A stretch of DNA of 64,000 nucleotides from Synergistaceae bacterium (GTDB taxonomy: Bacteria; Synergistota; Synergistia; Synergistales; Aminobacteriaceae). Within the stretch, counting starts at the first letter, position 1; each line of letters begins with the position of its first letter. The notes below the pieces were generated by a model. The model ran no database searches, was not told the DNA's origin, and worked only from the letters and a program-made list of their open reading frames with translations. The stretch lies in NCBI GenBank assembly GCA_017448795.1, contig JAFSKV010000039.1, forward strand, positions 1-64,000, read 5' to 3'. A program made the translations under genes and the position numbers. Positions 54,201-61,480 of this stretch are shown in pieces.

Positions 54201-57200
54201 GTAGTAGATGTTCGTGAAGGTCGCTGTCCCGGTTCCGCGTGAGAATGTCGCGCTGTTGTAGCTGTTCATGCTGACTTTAGCGGGTGCAAACAACGAGTCC
54301 TTGATTGTTGTTGTCCCGGCATTATCTCCCACGAAGCCGCCGCTTGAGTGTGTCGCTCCTCCGAGAAGGCTTCCGTAGAACACATCACTGCTGAGGCTGA
54401 GAGTTCCGCCGGACTGTTGCCCCACGAAGCCCCCGTGATACCCTGCGCCGTCAACAGAGCTGTTTATCGTTACGCCGACGCGGCAATTCTCGATTGTGAT
54501 ATTACCGTAAGACTTGCCGACGATACCCGCCGTGTATTTCGCGTTAGTCTTGATTGTGCCTTCGACAGTGAGATTCTTTATGACAGCATCGCCCGAAATC
54601 ACGCTGAACGGTGCGCTGTAATCCCCGCTTGCCTCGGTGGCATTGTAGCTGATGTATAAGGTATGCCCTTGCCCGTCAAGTGTTCCGCGAAAATCTCCGC
54701 TGATGATGGTTGTTATGGGGTCTTGCTCCGAGCCAATATCCGCACTCAGCTTGATGATTTTTCCGCTGAAGTTGTGCCACGTGCCTTCATCCACGATTAC
54801 ATCATTGAGCAACTCCCAACCGTCCGCGCTCACGATAACGTAGGGCTTCCCGCTTGTCCCGTCAGGAGTGTAGCCTGTAGTGTAGCCGAAAGCCGTGAGT
54901 GATTTCCAGTTTGCTGTGAAGTACAAATCGCCGCTTGAATTTGCCGGGATTGTGGGATTGTGAATCTTGTCGGGTGAGACAGCACCGTCTTTGCTCACAG
55001 TCCAGCCTGTGAAGACCTGGCCATCACATGACGGGTCAGCAATGGTGATCTCCCCGGAGTCGATATTGTAGGTTTTGGGGTTGTTGTTGTTGCTCGCGCC
55101 AGTAATGCCGAGATCGTAGCTGATGGTGTAGGGGATGATTTCCCAGTTCGCCCTGAATCTCATGTTGCCCGTTGTGCCTGCGCTGAATGTTACAACGCCG
55201 GAAACTGTGGTAGCACCCGACGCGGTATCACTGCTGTAAGTCCAGCTCTTGAACTCGTAGCCATCCAGGTCAGGGGAAGTTACCGTGATTGCGGTCTCCA
55301 CGTCATAGCTCGTGGGGTTGTTGTTGGTGATGTCCGAGCTGTGAGTGTTGATGTTGATGTCGTAGCTTATCGAATAGACAATCTTCGAGAAGTCCGCGCT
55401 GAGTATTACGTCCTTCGACAGATCCGCAGGCAGTGTCAGGGTGTACTTGCCTTCATTGTCCGCGCTCGTGAGAGTCCCTGCGCTTGCCGTGTAGCGATTG
55501 AACTTGTAGCCGGGCTTGGGAGTGCTGCCTCCGCTGATTCCGATGGTGAGCGTGTCAGATTTGCCCGCGTAAATCTTTTCCTGATACACGAGGCCGTTCT
55601 CACTGCTGGCATCAAGAGAGACAGTTATCACGGTATCCCCGCTGAGAGCTGCCGGCTTTGACTGGTCAGCACTCACAACGTAGCCCTGCTTGCCCTGATT
55701 GTAGGAGCTGATGTCAGGCGAACCAGTGTAGTAGCCGTTCGTGATATTCACTGAGCCGCGGACGAATCTAGAACTCTCATTAACATTGACTGTGATCTTA
55801 TCAGGGTCAAAGAAGGAGTTTGTGATTGTGATTGTCCCGGACTTCCTTCCGACAAAGCCGCCGACGGAATTAGTTTTTGCGCCGAGAAGGCTTCCGGTGA
55901 ACGCGCTCTTATCGATGCTGAGAGTGCCTGCTGTCTGATACGCCACAAATCCGCCGTGATAAGCGTCGCCCGTGTAATCACTGCTTATCGTTACGTCCAC
56001 GCTGCAATTCTCGATTGTCGTTGTCCCGTCAGAGCGTCCTATGAGTCCTGCGGCGTATGGCTTGCTTGCCCGGATTATTCCCGAAACGTTCAGGTTCTTT
56101 ATCGTAGCAGTGCCGGAAGTTGAACGGAAAGGAGCTGTGTAGTCCGCGCTGGCATCGTAGCTGACGTACAGAGTATGACCCTGGCCGTCAAACGTCCCGG
56201 AGAAATCCCCGCTTAGGATTATGGTGATGGGACTTTCCGCCTTGCCAATATCCCCGCTTAATTGCACGATTTTCCCGGCAAAATTGTTCCACGTGCCAGT
56301 GTCTCCGAGAGCCTCATTGAGCAGCCTCCATCCGTCATCGCTCGTGATGATGTAGGGATTAGTCTTGCCGTTGGGAGTGTAGCTGTCAGTGTAGCCGAAA
56401 GCCGCAAGAGACTTCCACCCTGCTTTGTAGTGCCTGTTGCCGATTGAGCCGGACGGGATTGTTACGTCAAGTGATACTGTGCTGTCCTCGCTCAAAGTCC
56501 AGCCCGTGAACTGGTGGCCTGCTTTTGTCGGCGCGTAGATGTGAATATCGGGGGAATCGACATCGTAGCTTGTGGGTATGTCGCCCGATTTTGTCCCGCC
56601 GTCAAGGTCATAGCTGATGGTGTAGGTGATGATCCTCCAGTGTGCGGTGTAGTCGCGGCTTCCGACTGAGCCAGCCGGGATGACCACGTCAAGGCTTGTC
56701 CCCTCATCGAGGCTCTCGACAGTGTCCCCGCTCCAGCCCAGGAACTCGTAGCCCTTAAGGTCAGGACTCGTTATGAGGATGTCCTCAGACTCTGACGTGT
56801 AGCTTGTGGGGTTGTCGTTGCTGTTGATGTCCGCGCTGTGAGTTCCGACTTTGAGGTCGTAGCTTATCGGGTAGCGCAGGAGTGAGAGGGCTGCTTTGAT
56901 TACTATTATGGCCTCATCCTCCGTTGCTGACGGCATATTGAAGGTGTGACCTGAGTACGAAGAAGTATCTCCACCTCCGTTTTGGCTGAGTGTGTAGCTG
57001 TCACAATTATAGCCAGGCCACTCAATGCTGAATTTCGCGCCTGCCAGCCCCCACGGGAAAGGAGTTATCACCAGCTTCTTGTCGAGGCTTGGGTCAGAGC
57101 TCAGGTCGAAGCTCAACTTCAGGACATCCACGCTTGGCTTGAGTGCTGATTTCTTTGTGTTGAGGTTGGTATCGTTCGCCGCGGTGCGTTTGTCGTCGGA

Positions 57201-58157
57201 GAACACGAAGCCCCGGGTAATCGTTACCGTTCCGCCGTAGCTTGTGGCGTTGATGAAGTCCTTATCCTCTGACCAGCCGAGGGAGACTTTGTCCGCGCTG
57301 ATGGATACATATGCTGAGCCGCCAGAAGTTTGCTTTGTCGTAACCTTGCCGCCGCTGATGGTGATACTGCCGCCTGATGCCGGGTTTAAGCCGCTTCCTA
57401 TAGCCGCGCCGTTCTTGCCGGTTGCAGTAACAGTGCCGCCGCTGATGAGGATAGTTCCAGCCGTGCCGCCATAGCCGCCCCCGCCGATGCCTGCTCCGCT
57501 CTTGCTCGAAGCCTTGACGGTGCCGCCTTTGATGGTAATTTTCCCGCCATCACGGTTATTGCTTCCTGTACTATTCTTGCCGCCGCCGCCAATTCCTGCC
57601 GCCGCATAGCCGCCGTCAGCGCTGACAGTGCCGCCGTAAATGGTGATGATACCGCCTGCCCCGTTCTGGCCGCCCCCGATGCCTGCTCCGTAATTTGGAG
57701 TGCCGGAGCCGCCCGTAGCAACAATCGTTCCGCCAACAATGGTTATCGTCCCGGCATCAGCAGAAGCAGCACTGCCGCCGATACCCGCACTACCCTCGTC
57801 CCCGGAGGCTACCAGCTTTCCTGTGCTGTCCGGGCTCGTGGCGTAAATCGTCAGGCTGTCTCCGCTCGCCACGGTGATACCCTTTGGAGCGTTGAGCTTG
57901 CTGTCCCCCGAAAGTATCAGATGGACATCCCCGCTTATCTTGATTGCGGTGCTGACGGTTATATCGCCGCTGACAACGTACCATCCGCCAGTGTTGCCGG
58001 TTACGTCGCTGGACAGGTCATTTGAGGCCATGTCCGACGATATGACGACAACATTGCTGACAGTGTGGGATTGTTTGTCCCAGCTGATGACGTTATTCAC
58101 AGTTGCTGTCGCCGCCCATGAGGCAGGAATCATGAGCAGACACATCATGACCGCCAA
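48273..58157 (-). CDS. giant exported repeat protein with InlB-type repeats
   Basis: A 3,294-residue surface protein. It opens with a hydrophobic MMCLLMIPASWAA signal-like segment, then a glycine-rich right-handed-helix-like region (residues about 90-290) with GAGIGGG repeats. After that come about 20 Listeria-Bacteroides/InlB B-type repeats of about 70 residues (typified by NPTSYDVxT.TFTLxNPT, GYTFTGWTG, VTIxxGSTGNRxYTAxW), interrupted three times by a GLUG-like block (FGYTxxYxPDG..., GTFDGQGHTLYVSY, TIENCxVxxTI). A few repeats are of the other sub-type (YTVxFxxNxGTGxM, ...DKGxVTLYAxW). The C-terminal 340 residues have no clear family. TTG start with no obvious SD and no positive charge before the hydrophobic run, so the start is uncertain. 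Likely an adhesin or mucin-interacting protein. Confidence 0.85.
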   Translation of the reverse strand: MAVMMCLLMIPASWAATATVNNVISWDKQSHTVSNVVVISSDMASNDLSSDVTGNTGGWYVVSGDITVSTAIKISGDVHLILSGDSKLNAPKGITVASGDSLTIYATSPDSTGKLVASGDEGSAGIGGSAASADAGTITIVGGTIVATGGSGTPNYGAGIGGGQNGAGGIITIYGGTVSADGGYAAAGIGGGGKNSTGSNNRDGGKITIKGGTVKASSKSGAGIGGGGYGGTAGTILISGGTVTATGKNGAAIGSGLNPASGGSITISGGKVTTKQTSGGSAYVSISADKVSLGWSEDKDFINATSYGGTVTITRGFVFSDDKRTAANDTNLNTKKSALKPSVDVLKLSFDLSSDPSLDKKLVITPFPWGLAGAKFSIEWPGYNCDSYTLSQNGGGDTSSYSGHTFNMPSATEDEAIIVIKAALSLLRYPISYDLKVGTHSADINSNDNPTSYTSESEDILITSPDLKGYEFLGWSGDTVESLDEGTSLDVVIPAGSVGSRDYTAHWRIITYTISYDLDGGTKSGDIPTSYDVDSPDIHIYAPTKAGHQFTGWTLSEDSTVSLDVTIPSGSIGNRHYKAGWKSLAAFGYTDSYTPNGKTNPYIITSDDGWRLLNEALGDTGTWNNFAGKIVQLSGDIGKAESPITIILSGDFSGTFDGQGHTLYVSYDASADYTAPFRSTSGTATIKNLNVSGIIRASKPYAAGLIGRSDGTTTIENCSVDVTISSDYTGDAYHGGFVAYQTAGTLSIDKSAFTGSLLGAKTNSVGGFVGRKSGTITITNSFFDPDKITVNVNESSRFVRGSVNITNGYYTGSPDISSYNQGKQGYVVSADQSKPAALSGDTVITVSLDASSENGLVYQEKIYAGKSDTLTIGISGGSTPKPGYKFNRYTASAGTLTSADNEGKYTLTLPADLSKDVILSADFSKIVYSISYDININTHSSDITNNNPTSYDVETAITVTSPDLDGYEFKSWTYSSDTASGATTVSGVVTFSAGTTGNMRFRANWEIIPYTISYDLGITGASNNNNPKTYNIDSGEITIADPSCDGQVFTGWTVSKDGAVSPDKIHNPTIPANSSGDLYFTANWKSLTAFGYTTGYTPDGTSGKPYVIVSADGWELLNDVIVDEGTWHNFSGKIIKLSADIGSEQDPITTIISGDFRGTLDGQGHTLYISYNATEASGDYSAPFSVISGDAVIKNLTVEGTIKTNAKYTAGIVGKSYGNITIENCRVGVTINSSVDGAGYHGGFVGQQSGGTLSLSSDVFYGSLLGGATHSSGGFVGDNAGTTTIKDSLFAPAKVSMNSYNSATFSRGTGTATFTNIYYTQAFGTEQGKQGYIVSGDASVPEGLSVDAGITVSLDAANVSGLSYDKKIYVGANDTVTLEISGGNTPMTGYKFTGYTVSTGTLTSNDSKYTLTIDATLAGNVIVSAGFSKDVYTISYNLDGGISGDKLNPTSYDVTTLSIKLTNPTKTGYTFTGWTGTAITSASTDVTIPNGSTGNRNYKASWDIITYAISYDLDGGTVATPNPTTYMVTSDAITLTAPTKTGYTFTGWTGTGLSSASTDVTIPAGSTGSRDYTATWQAHTYSVVFDSNKGTGSMRDMSLTYDAASQDLTANSYTRSGYDFMGWNTQNDGNGTDYTNGQKVQNLTSADKGVVTLYAKWKSIMYTISYTVSSDATGAENNPKSYTVESADIKLDNPTKTGYTFEGWTLSDDNTKQTTVTITKGSTGNRSYTAHFRANTYTVVFNANGGTGTMSNQTFTYNTAQALTDNNFTRTGYSFDKWSDDKGSNYSDKQSVNNLTSEDKGVVTLYAQWNINKYTITYSGDVTGSTNPTSYDVNTATITLTNPTKTGYTFTGWTGSNDVSTSKDVRIEKGSTGNRSYTANWKLITYTISYDLAGGTVSANPTTYTVESDNITLTNPTKTGYTFAGWVSGDSVSATATVTIATGSTGDRKYSATWTAHTYTVIFNSNGGSDAITGTMSFQILSYDVSQDLTPNAYTRTGYSFTAWNTQADGSGTSYEDKQKVVNLTSADKANVNLYAQWNIIVYSIDYTGLEGAASPDNPTSYDVTTATFTLKSPDKAGYTFTGWTGSNDATTPQTTVTIAKGSTGNRTYNANWGTVSYTITYNLNGGVSGDTPNPTSYDVTTATFTLNNPTRAGYTFKGWEGTSIDAGLSTDVTIPTGSTGNRNYTASWDIVVYTISYDLAGGTVSEDNPESYTVDSHDFKLANPIRTGYDFVGWTGTSLDAATETVTIAQGSTGHRSYVASWDIHAFTITYAGVEGAAFEADNPTTYTLNSGAITLNNPTKDGFTFTGWTGTSIDVATHTVTIPAGSSGDRTYTAHWEDLAAFGYSDGYVPDGSQEKPYIISGSDGWELLARAIGDTATWNSFSGKFLRLSADIGTETSPVTTILSGDFSGTFDGQGHTLTVSFDSSTEYTAPFRSTSSTATIKNFNVAGTIRTSAPHAAGLIGQSKGTTTIENCNVSATIDSSVDGEGSHGGFVAEQSASTTLTVEGCVFSGKILGEKTDTWGGFVGDRGNRTTTKITDSLFAPAEITSNPDFSYSFSYGGGTITNSYYTMAFDNENYTSQGKQGFTVSADTGITVALADESTKGLAHDGTVYAGASDILILTITGGITSETGYGASNYSADVGILMSTESADTYTLEMPSNPSNVTISAVFTAETYTISYDLASGDLPDGQTNPTSYDVNTETFTLNNPVRTGYDFAGWTGTSLDAAVATVTIAKGSTGNRDYKATWQVVSYPISYDLGSNDVTDPGNPASYTVETATFKLTNPTRTGYNFAGWTGTGLTSVSTDVTIPAGSTGSRDYTATWTANTYTVTFDANNGTGYTRSQGLSYDVATALLTNTYTPITGYEFAGWNTKKDGSGSSYTDGEEVSGLTSQDKGTVTLYAQWTAAVYTITYDLADGSLADGQNNPATYTIESADFTLNNPTRKGFTFSGWTGTDLTEATTTVTVKTGSTGNRSYTATWTKSGWIPDDEDAPQFALHQLILSGQLNMMFYVYIPDAYSPEDCTVDFSVSGDTSVNEQGQKYAETITQNSYTLYGYNCYFSSVQMADKITATLNYGDGQTVQHTYTAVTYLDDIMSDETISEDTRELAASIKDYGSYVQPVLADYNGWTIGVKHAKIEAANDFDSTDFNTVSNDTASDAISYTIPDDSGIEKVNYTLVLDAATTLEVCLTPKSDYTGSVSVSVDGKSTEASLESGKYVARVSNISAHRLADKHTFTVVTGDVSFNVEVSAMSYVQSAIHDSDQAMKRAVTAIYRYWDANMTYRNNRPDEYKD

Positions 58158-58237
58158 GACGACTTGCCAAATGAATTGTGGGAAAATTAACGCGTGTGAA
58201 AGGTGAGAGTTATGCCGTGAGCAGTGAGCCGTGAGCC

Positions 58238-58267
58238 ATTATACTGAATTACACTCAAATATGTCAA
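58238..58267 (-). promoter_or_regulatory. promoter of giant surface protein gene
   Basis: Minus strand: TTGACA (58267-58262), 18-base spacer, TATAAT (58243-58238), both perfect. The leader to 58157 is about 75 bases and contains three imperfect copies of GCTCACGG. Confidence 0.85.
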
Positions 58268-58381
58268 TCCCTTCTTGTGGAATTTTTGCGGGGTAAATTA
58301 TCGCGCAATCTCCCGTGAAATTCAAGAAGGATGACGCAGGGACACCGCAAGGCTTCCTGATGCCCCCGCGTGAATTACAGC

Positions 58382-59371
58382 CTACTTCACATCCGACAGC
58401 CTCAGCCTCACCGAGTGCCTCACGCTCCCATAAGGCTCAAGCGTCATCAGCCGTCCTTCCCTGCGCTCACGCTCGCGCCCCATGATGTAGCACGTCGACG
58501 GCTCAAGCCCCAGAACGTAATCACCGCTGGCCATGTTCTTCCACTGCGCAAGGATGGGCAGTGTGTCCAGCGACCACGAGACTTCAGCCGCGATCCCAAG
58601 CTCAGGATTCACCAGCCTCGCATACGCCTCGCTCTCCATCTCGTTGAAGAACACCTGCTCTTCCTCGCCGTCAATGGGCTTGACGAACTGGCACTGAGTC
58701 GGCAAACCTTTTTCCGCGTAAGGAGTCCTCGGAGTAACCTTGCGCTTCTCCGGGAACTCAAGATGCGCTGACTCGCTCAGGATTGGCCAGCCGAAATTCA
58801 TGTGGTACAGCATCATGTACCCGGCAGGTGAAGGCGTGAGGTTGGTGATTTCGTCCTCAAGCTGAATCTCGCTCCCGAAGGCGGGGATCGTGTACGTTCT
58901 CCTGACGCTGAAGCAGCATCCGCCCTGCGCAGTCTCGCGGATTTCGCCTGAGACTATGATGTTGTCCCCGTCGACATGGCCGCAGAGTCCCTCCGCGCTG
59001 AGTCCGTGAAAGCGTCCGTGAAGGGGGTGGAATGTGCCGTCGGTGTCGGTGTTCTCCGGGCCGGCCGAGAGTAGCCCGCAGGTGAACAGCATACCGCCGG
59101 GGAAATACCGCCCGAACTCGCCGGGTATGGGCTGGAACCTTGAGGGGGAGTCGTAGCCGTTCTTGGTGGTGTAGGCTATGTTGATGCCCTTGTAGCGGAG
59201 ATGCCCCATGTCTAGCCCGGTGTCCGGGAGAATGTCGACTTCAAGCCCGCCTGCTGTCGTTACCTGGTACATGGAGATGCCGCGTGATTTGCCCTCGTCG
59301 AGGATTACCCTGCGGACTCCGTATACCTGCTCTGTGTTGCCAACGTATGCGCGAAATTCCTTCTTGTCCAT
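58382..59371 (-). CDS. DUF4432 / aldose-1-epimerase-like protein
   Basis: A 329-residue beta-sandwich protein of the galactose-mutarotase-like superfamily. Visible segments: GLEVDILPDTGLDMGHLRYKG, the FTCGLLSAGPENTD loop, PLHGRFHGLSA with the likely catalytic histidine region, and a C-terminal EPSTCYIMGRERERREG. It may epimerise or bind a sugar; the specific substrate is unknown. Not far from galT. Start ATG 59371 with AGGAG upstream. About 220 bases of non-coding DNA, including the promoter, lie between it and the giant gene. Confidence 0.75.
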   Translation of the reverse strand: MDKKEFRAYVGNTEQVYGVRRVILDEGKSRGISMYQVTTAGGLEVDILPDTGLDMGHLRYKGINIAYTTKNGYDSPSRFQPIPGEFGRYFPGGMLFTCGLLSAGPENTDTDGTFHPLHGRFHGLSAEGLCGHVDGDNIIVSGEIRETAQGGCCFSVRRTYTIPAFGSEIQLEDEITNLTPSPAGYMMLYHMNFGWPILSESAHLEFPEKRKVTPRTPYAEKGLPTQCQFVKPIDGEEEQVFFNEMESEAYARLVNPELGIAAEVSWSLDTLPILAQWKNMASGDYVLGLEPSTCYIMGRERERREGRLMTLEPYGSVRHSVRLRLSDVK

Positions 59372-59437
59372 AATGTAACTCCTCCTGAAATTTTCCGGGA
59401 CAACGTAAGCTCATGATGTCCCGGCGTGAATTTGCTG

Positions 59438-59851
59438 CTACTGGTTTGCTGCTTCGAGCTTATTGGCCATGCGCCTTATTGTTGACAGCGACAGCCCGGA
59501 ATAATCCGCGATTTCCTGAAGTGTCAGTTTCCCCAGCGGTGTAGACGTGTCGTAATCCTCGCAATTCACGTACACAATATGCGAGCCGTCCCCGAAAGCT
59601 CTCCCGCTCTCACTGATTACCCGGTCTGCTGTGTACAGCGGCCGCCCTTCACCCAGCACGTCATGTTCGGTGATGAATATCATGTAGACTTCCGGGAGCT
59701 CGGCGAAATCCTGTCCAGGCTTCAGGCTCGACGCATCAATAATGCTGGCGTTGAAGCTCGCGCGTTTGGGATTGCCGCCAGAGTCCAGACGCTGGAACTC
59801 TATGCTGTACCTTATGCCCCCGCTGTCGATCGCAAATATGCCCAGCCTCAC
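59438..59851 (-). pseudogene. remnant of PD-(D/E)XK nuclease family transposase
   Basis: A 137-residue open frame matching part of the PDDEXK_2/Rpn-type family: IEFQRLDSGGNPKRASFNASIIDAS, LKPGQDFAELPEVYMIFITEHDVLG and FGDGSHIVYVN. The usual N-terminal 60 or so residues are missing: the homologous sequence begins at the start GTG with VRLGIF, and upstream comes the galT stop codon. In the family, VRLD is normal, so the catalytic aspartate has become glycine. After PLGKL the middle region is missing and the tail (TLQEIADYSGLSLSTIRRMA) follows. Probably a deletion product. Confidence 0.7.
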
Positions 59852-59866
59852 AGAACGCCCGCCGAT

Positions 59867-61363
59867 TTACGATAACGCTTTCTCCGCAAACCTGTCCATT
59901 GCCGGCAGACCTTCAGCCGTCCTCTTGTAGACCCCGCTGTCCGTCAGCACCTGCGTGAACACATGGCCGACCTCATCACGCAGCATGTTCCTCACGTTGT
60001 CCTCCCCTGTGAGTCCCTCATGCTTCCTCCTGAGTCCCTCGTACCACGCTTCATGAGCCTCAAGCTCAGACGGAAGAGTCTCCTTCCCCTCAAGCCAAGC
60101 CGTGCAGATTCTCTCAAGCGCACCTTTCAGCCTCGCAGGAAGAACCGCAAGCCCCATGACCTCAATCAGCCCAATATTCTCCTTCTTGATGTGGTGGACT
60201 TCAGCGTGAGGGTGGAAGATTCCCAGCGGATGCTCCTCGCTCGTCCTGTTGTTGCGGAGGACTAGGTCAAGCTCGTAATCCTCACCGTTACGACGGGCAA
60301 TTGGGGTGATTGTGTTGTGCGGCTCACCGTCAGAATACGCGAGAATCCCGGCTGGCTCGTCCGTCCATTCACGCCACGCAGACAGCACACGATCAGCAAG
60401 ACTCACGAGGGCTTCAGGATTCCGTGAACGGAGTCTTATCGCTGACATCGGCCACTTCACGCGCCCGGCCATGACTCCGGGGGTGCTTGTTGCGTACTCG
60501 TGTTCAACCGGCGCAAGTGCCATCGCGAATGTGTAGCGTCCGCCCTGGTAGTGGTCGTGTGAGAGTATGGAGCCTCCTACAATAGGAAGGTCAGCGTTTG
60601 AGCCGACGAAGTAGTGAGGGAACTGCGCTGTGAACTCAAGGATGTTGCCGAAAGTCTCGCGTGATATGAGCATTGGGACGTGATTCTCGTCGAGGACAAT
60701 GCAGTGTTCGTTGTAGTAGCTGTAGGGCGAATACTGGAAGTACCACCGCTTGCCCTGAAGCGTAATCGGTATCAGCCTGATGTTCTGGCGGGCGGGGTGG
60801 GCGTGGTGGCCGTAGAAGCCCTCGTTCTCCCGGCACAGTAAGCACTTGGGGTAACCTGTTGACTTGATGGTCTTGGCCTTTGCGATGTCGCGGGGGTCTT
60901 TTTCGGGCTTGGACATGTTGATTGTGATGTCGAGGTTGCCGAAGCCGGTCTGAGTCTTCCAGCAGATATTGCGGGCGGTTCTCTCGGAACGTATGTAGTT
61001 GGATGACACGCCGAGTCCGTAGAAGTAATCCGTGGCCTTCACGGGGGACTCAGCCCTGAGTGTCTCAAATTCCGCGATAACGTCAGACGGCCTAGGGGTC
61101 AATGCTCCCATAAGCTCAGTGTCAAGCAAATCGCGCTCAGTCTCTGTGTTCTCGATGAGGTGGTTTTCTGCTGCCCTGTCGAGAATTTCAGCGAGGATTG
61201 AGTCGGGGGACGTGCCGAAAGTTTCGTTGATGTCCTCGCGTTCGAACGAGTGAATGCCGAGAATGCCGATGAGGGAATTTGCTGCCCACACAGAATCTTG
61301 CGGGGTGATGAGCTTGTGGTGCAGAGCGAAGTTGACCAGCCTGTTGATATGATGGTTGACCAT
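59867..61363 (-). CDS. galT: galactose-1-phosphate uridylyltransferase, class II
   Basis: A 498-residue GalT of the long Firmicutes type, exchanging UMP between UDP-glucose and galactose-1-phosphate in the Leloir pathway. Motifs: GVSSNYIRSERTARNI, GYPKCLLCRENEGFYG, ILSHDHYQGGRYTF and the catalytic-site-like HPHAEVHHIKKENIGLIEV. Start ATG 61363 with AAGGAGG at 8 bases; the longer frame upstream has no support. galK and galE are not in the window. The next leftward frame is the nuclease remnant. Confidence 0.93.
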   Translation of the reverse strand: MVNHHINRLVNFALHHKLITPQDSVWAANSLIGILGIHSFEREDINETFGTSPDSILAEILDRAAENHLIENTETERDLLDTELMGALTPRPSDVIAEFETLRAESPVKATDYFYGLGVSSNYIRSERTARNICWKTQTGFGNLDITINMSKPEKDPRDIAKAKTIKSTGYPKCLLCRENEGFYGHHAHPARQNIRLIPITLQGKRWYFQYSPYSYYNEHCIVLDENHVPMLISRETFGNILEFTAQFPHYFVGSNADLPIVGGSILSHDHYQGGRYTFAMALAPVEHEYATSTPGVMAGRVKWPMSAIRLRSRNPEALVSLADRVLSAWREWTDEPAGILAYSDGEPHNTITPIARRNGEDYELDLVLRNNRTSEEHPLGIFHPHAEVHHIKKENIGLIEVMGLAVLPARLKGALERICTAWLEGKETLPSELEAHEAWYEGLRRKHEGLTGEDNVRNMLRDEVGHVFTQVLTDSGVYKRTAEGLPAMDRFAEKALS

Positions 61364-61480
61364 GCGGGGATGCCTCCTTATAGCGAAAATTTTTCCGGGA
61401 ATTTGTGAGGCTATTTTACCGCACACGCCTTATAATTACCCCGTTAATCCGCAAAATAATTCAGGAAGAGTGAGTGAAGA

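Noticed and set aside
48273-58157. DNA repeats as CRISPR or IS
   Set aside because: They encode protein repeats in one continuous frame; sequence drift between copies is codon-like.
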